In this document: piece by piece, positions 62,610 through 64,000 of the stretch
How the letters are laid out: each line of letters begins with the position of its first letter
Numbering within the stretch: position 1 is the first letter of the stretch
Source: Stentor roeselii
Lineage: Eukaryota; Ciliophora; Heterotrichea; Heterotrichida; Stentoridae
Direction of reading: 5' to 3'
Assembly: GCA_006503475.1 (NCBI GenBank)
Contig: RSEH01000157.1
Location: 48,820 to 112,819, forward strand
DNA: 64,000 nucleotides
The notes under the pieces: generated by a model
Seen by the model: only the letters and a program-made list of their open reading frames with translations
Databases searched by the model: none
What the model was told of the DNA's origin: nothing
Made by a program: the position numbers and the translations under genes

Positions 62610-63081
62610 CGCTTCCTTTGGAAGCTCTTTGTATTAAACTATATTGATTATGTTTTGAAGATTCATATATTTGAACTAGTTGCATCGACTTTAAGATGAA
62701 GTCGCTAGTTCATGGAAAGAATTAAGTTTCAGGTATGGGATCCTGCTGAGCAATACAGTTTTAACTTATTACGAAATGCTATTTCAGGGATAATCATGTA
62801 TTGTTTGATGCCGGTTCACCAATAAACAAATTTTCCAAATTTCCTGTCTTCGATAAATTGACTATTGCAATACATTAGGCTCAGCTGAAACACTGTGATA
62901 ATCAGTAACAAATCTAATAAAGAAAATAAAAGCGTAGTCACCATAGGAGTAGCCAACTTGTAGCAGAAAAATTAGAATTTAATTATAAAGAAATCTCGAC
63001 TAAGTTAGGAGAAGATGTTTAGAAGCATTTGAAGCATTTTCCCGAGTGGTAAAAAGCCTGAAGCATGACTTCTTTTCATGA
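62610..63081 (+). pseudogene. Rab-family GTPase pseudogene
   Basis: Pieces of a Rab GTPase occur in order but in different frames. A switch-I region reads like CIDFKMKSL, and IKFQVWDPAEQYSF stands where Rabs have I-K-L-Q-V-W-D-T-A-G-Q-E-x-F. Next come LLRNAISGIIM, LFDAGSP, then SNKSNKENKSVV at the NKxD guanine motif, then VAEKLEFNYKEISTKLGEDV at the ETSAK position, then EAFEAFSRVVKSL. Several frameshifts separate them, and the first and second P-loop residues are not recognisable. The Asp of NKxD is Asn, and the Gly of DTAG is lost. A dead copy of a small GTPase gene that once regulated vesicle traffic. Confidence 0.8.
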
Positions 63082-63379
63082 AACCAAAAGAGTATAGTTT
63101 GGAGAAAAAAAATACGAATTTAATATAATTTAATATTAAAGGTGTTATTTCAGGTATCAAATCTTTCCTATATTTTATAAGATTTTACTTAAAAATAATA
63201 TAGATGTTATTGTTGGAATACTCTCTCAGAAACCATAAAAGTAAAAAAATACTTAAGAACTACTAAGTAAATCACATTTTAAAAATTATAGAAGCAAAAA
63301 GCAAGCGTAAGTAAAGTAAATTTAGGTTCTTAATAGTTTTTTAAGTAAATATGCAAAGATTCTTCCATATATAAATAAA
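63082..63379. other. A+T-rich spacer
   Basis: The space between the Rab relic and the last gene. It ends in CATATATAAATAAA directly before an ATG. Nothing else is supported. Confidence 0.45.
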
Positions 63380-64000
63380 ATGATTACTGAATCAGACTTC
63401 TTAAATCACTCTGGTGCCCAGACTCCCAAAATGAAAGCTTTAGAAGTTTCTACATTGATAGATGTTGAAATTTTTGCACTTTACAAAAATTCTCGTGGTT
63501 CAATGACGATTTCTGATCTGAAGGAATTTATGGCTGATAAAATAAAAAACATTTTAGATGAAGTTAATCCCATATTGCAAGGTCTAAGCAATGAATTTTG
63601 GTCTAGCCACCTTGATAAACCTATAGAACTAGAAGCAGCACTTGCAGCTATTGTTTTGAACTTTTTGACAAATTTAGGATCTTCCGAATATCTGATTCTA
63701 ATTCTAAATCAATTCATCGCCAAACAGAAAATCGTGAAACTATATAGAATCTTGAAAAGAATTGCATTTTCTGGGAAATTGATTTCTTTTAACATATCAG
63801 CGTTTTTAATATTTACTGATTGCAAGTATCTAGAGAATATTAGTTCAGAATTGAATTTTTTTAGTGTTGAATTTTGCAGCATTTCTGACTTTCATGAACA
63901 TTTTTATGAATTTAAATACTTTTTAGCTCAAAACACGTTTTTTCGTGATTATTTGAAGAATCTCATTCCAAGAAGTAGTGAAAGTAGTTTAAAGACTGAA
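63380..64000 (+). CDS. 5' part of a gene of unknown function, cut by the window end
   Basis: An ATG at 63380 after TATATAAATAAA opens 207 codons that are still open at the last base. The protein is helical and acidic-to-neutral (MITESDFLNHSGAQ..., MTISDLKEFMADKI, AALAAIVLNFLTNLGS). It has no signal peptide and no obvious motif in the visible part. Codon use is A+T rich. I do not recognise the family; helical scaffolding domains are possible but nothing more can be said without the rest of the gene. Confidence 0.65.
   Translation, partial: MITESDFLNHSGAQTPKMKALEVSTLIDVEIFALYKNSRGSMTISDLKEFMADKIKNILDEVNPILQGLSNEFWSSHLDKPIELEAALAAIVLNFLTNLGSSEYLILILNQFIAKQKIVKLYRILKRIAFSGKLISFNISAFLIFTDCKYLENISSELNFFSVEFCSISDFHEHFYEFKYFLAQNTFFRDYLKNLIPRSSESSLKTE

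Noticed and set aside
62690-63110. A long open frame if TAA and TAG coded for Gln
   Set aside because: The apparent frame switches between registers when compared with Rab GTPases. The Rab reading explains the segment better as a frameshifted pseudogene, and the rest of the window uses TAA/TAG as stops.

Overview
The window looks like macronuclear DNA of a heterotrich ciliate, most likely Stentor or a close relative. The evidence is: A+T-rich spacers; long, mostly uninterrupted reading frames; tiny GT...AG introns of exactly 15 nt (six with strong support); very short spaces between genes; and the standard genetic code. TAA, TAG and TGA all end genes, and tryptophan in the long frames is TGG. 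The tiny introns exclude bacteria. Blepharisma (UGA = Trp), Condylostoma and the TAA/TAG = Gln ciliates do not fit.

Region 1 (1-13.3 kb) is loose and decayed. It holds a WD-repeat gene with two lesions (281-2325, minus), unidentified coding relics, a joined pair of relics (end of a metallopeptidase-like gene plus the start of the WD gene, 4761-5340), the intact metallopeptidase-like gene (5581-6936), a frameshifted member of a cysteine-rich multi-pass membrane protein family (7669-11220, minus), and a B-box/kelch gene (12011-13258).

Region 2 (13.5-38.2 kb) is a compact housekeeping block. It contains two tandem cysteine/zinc-module proteins, two coiled-coil proteins with a tRNA-like gene between them, a tesmin/LIN54-type CRC protein, a four-module EF-hand protein, a ciliate-unknown protein with a 15-nt intron, a kelch-BTB protein, two paralogous short coiled-coil proteins ending in CaaX-like boxes, an ATM1/ABCB7-type mitochondrial ABC transporter, a kinesin-like protein with degenerate nucleotide motifs, a putatively myristoylated kelch-like protein, an SLC18B1-like MFS transporter with a 15-nt intron, a FAM135-like hydrolase and a CAMK-type kinase. 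Divergent start codons here can be only 8 or 12 bp apart, and convergent ends lie 6-14 bp apart or overlap by 15 bp.

Region 3 (38.2-64 kb) has larger genes in A+T-rich spacers: a chitin synthase, two tandem 5.6-kb paralogous cysteine-rich/ConA-like/multi-pass receptors (each with two 15-nt introns at matching positions), a 68-aa gene, a 28-bp tandem repeat array in front of a secreted GH5 glucanase, a 1210-aa WD40-TRP-like channel, a Rab GTPase pseudogene, and the 5' part of an unknown gene running off the end.

The most unusual signals are the joined relic pair, the shared TATAA-like 8-bp divergent spacer, the repeated novel zinc modules, the short tRNA-like gene with a Pol III terminator, and a striking alternation of C-rich and G-rich coding-strand patches inside single reading frames, whose pattern looks the same in the two giant paralogs. 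All similarity statements are from reading the sequence; no database search was run.
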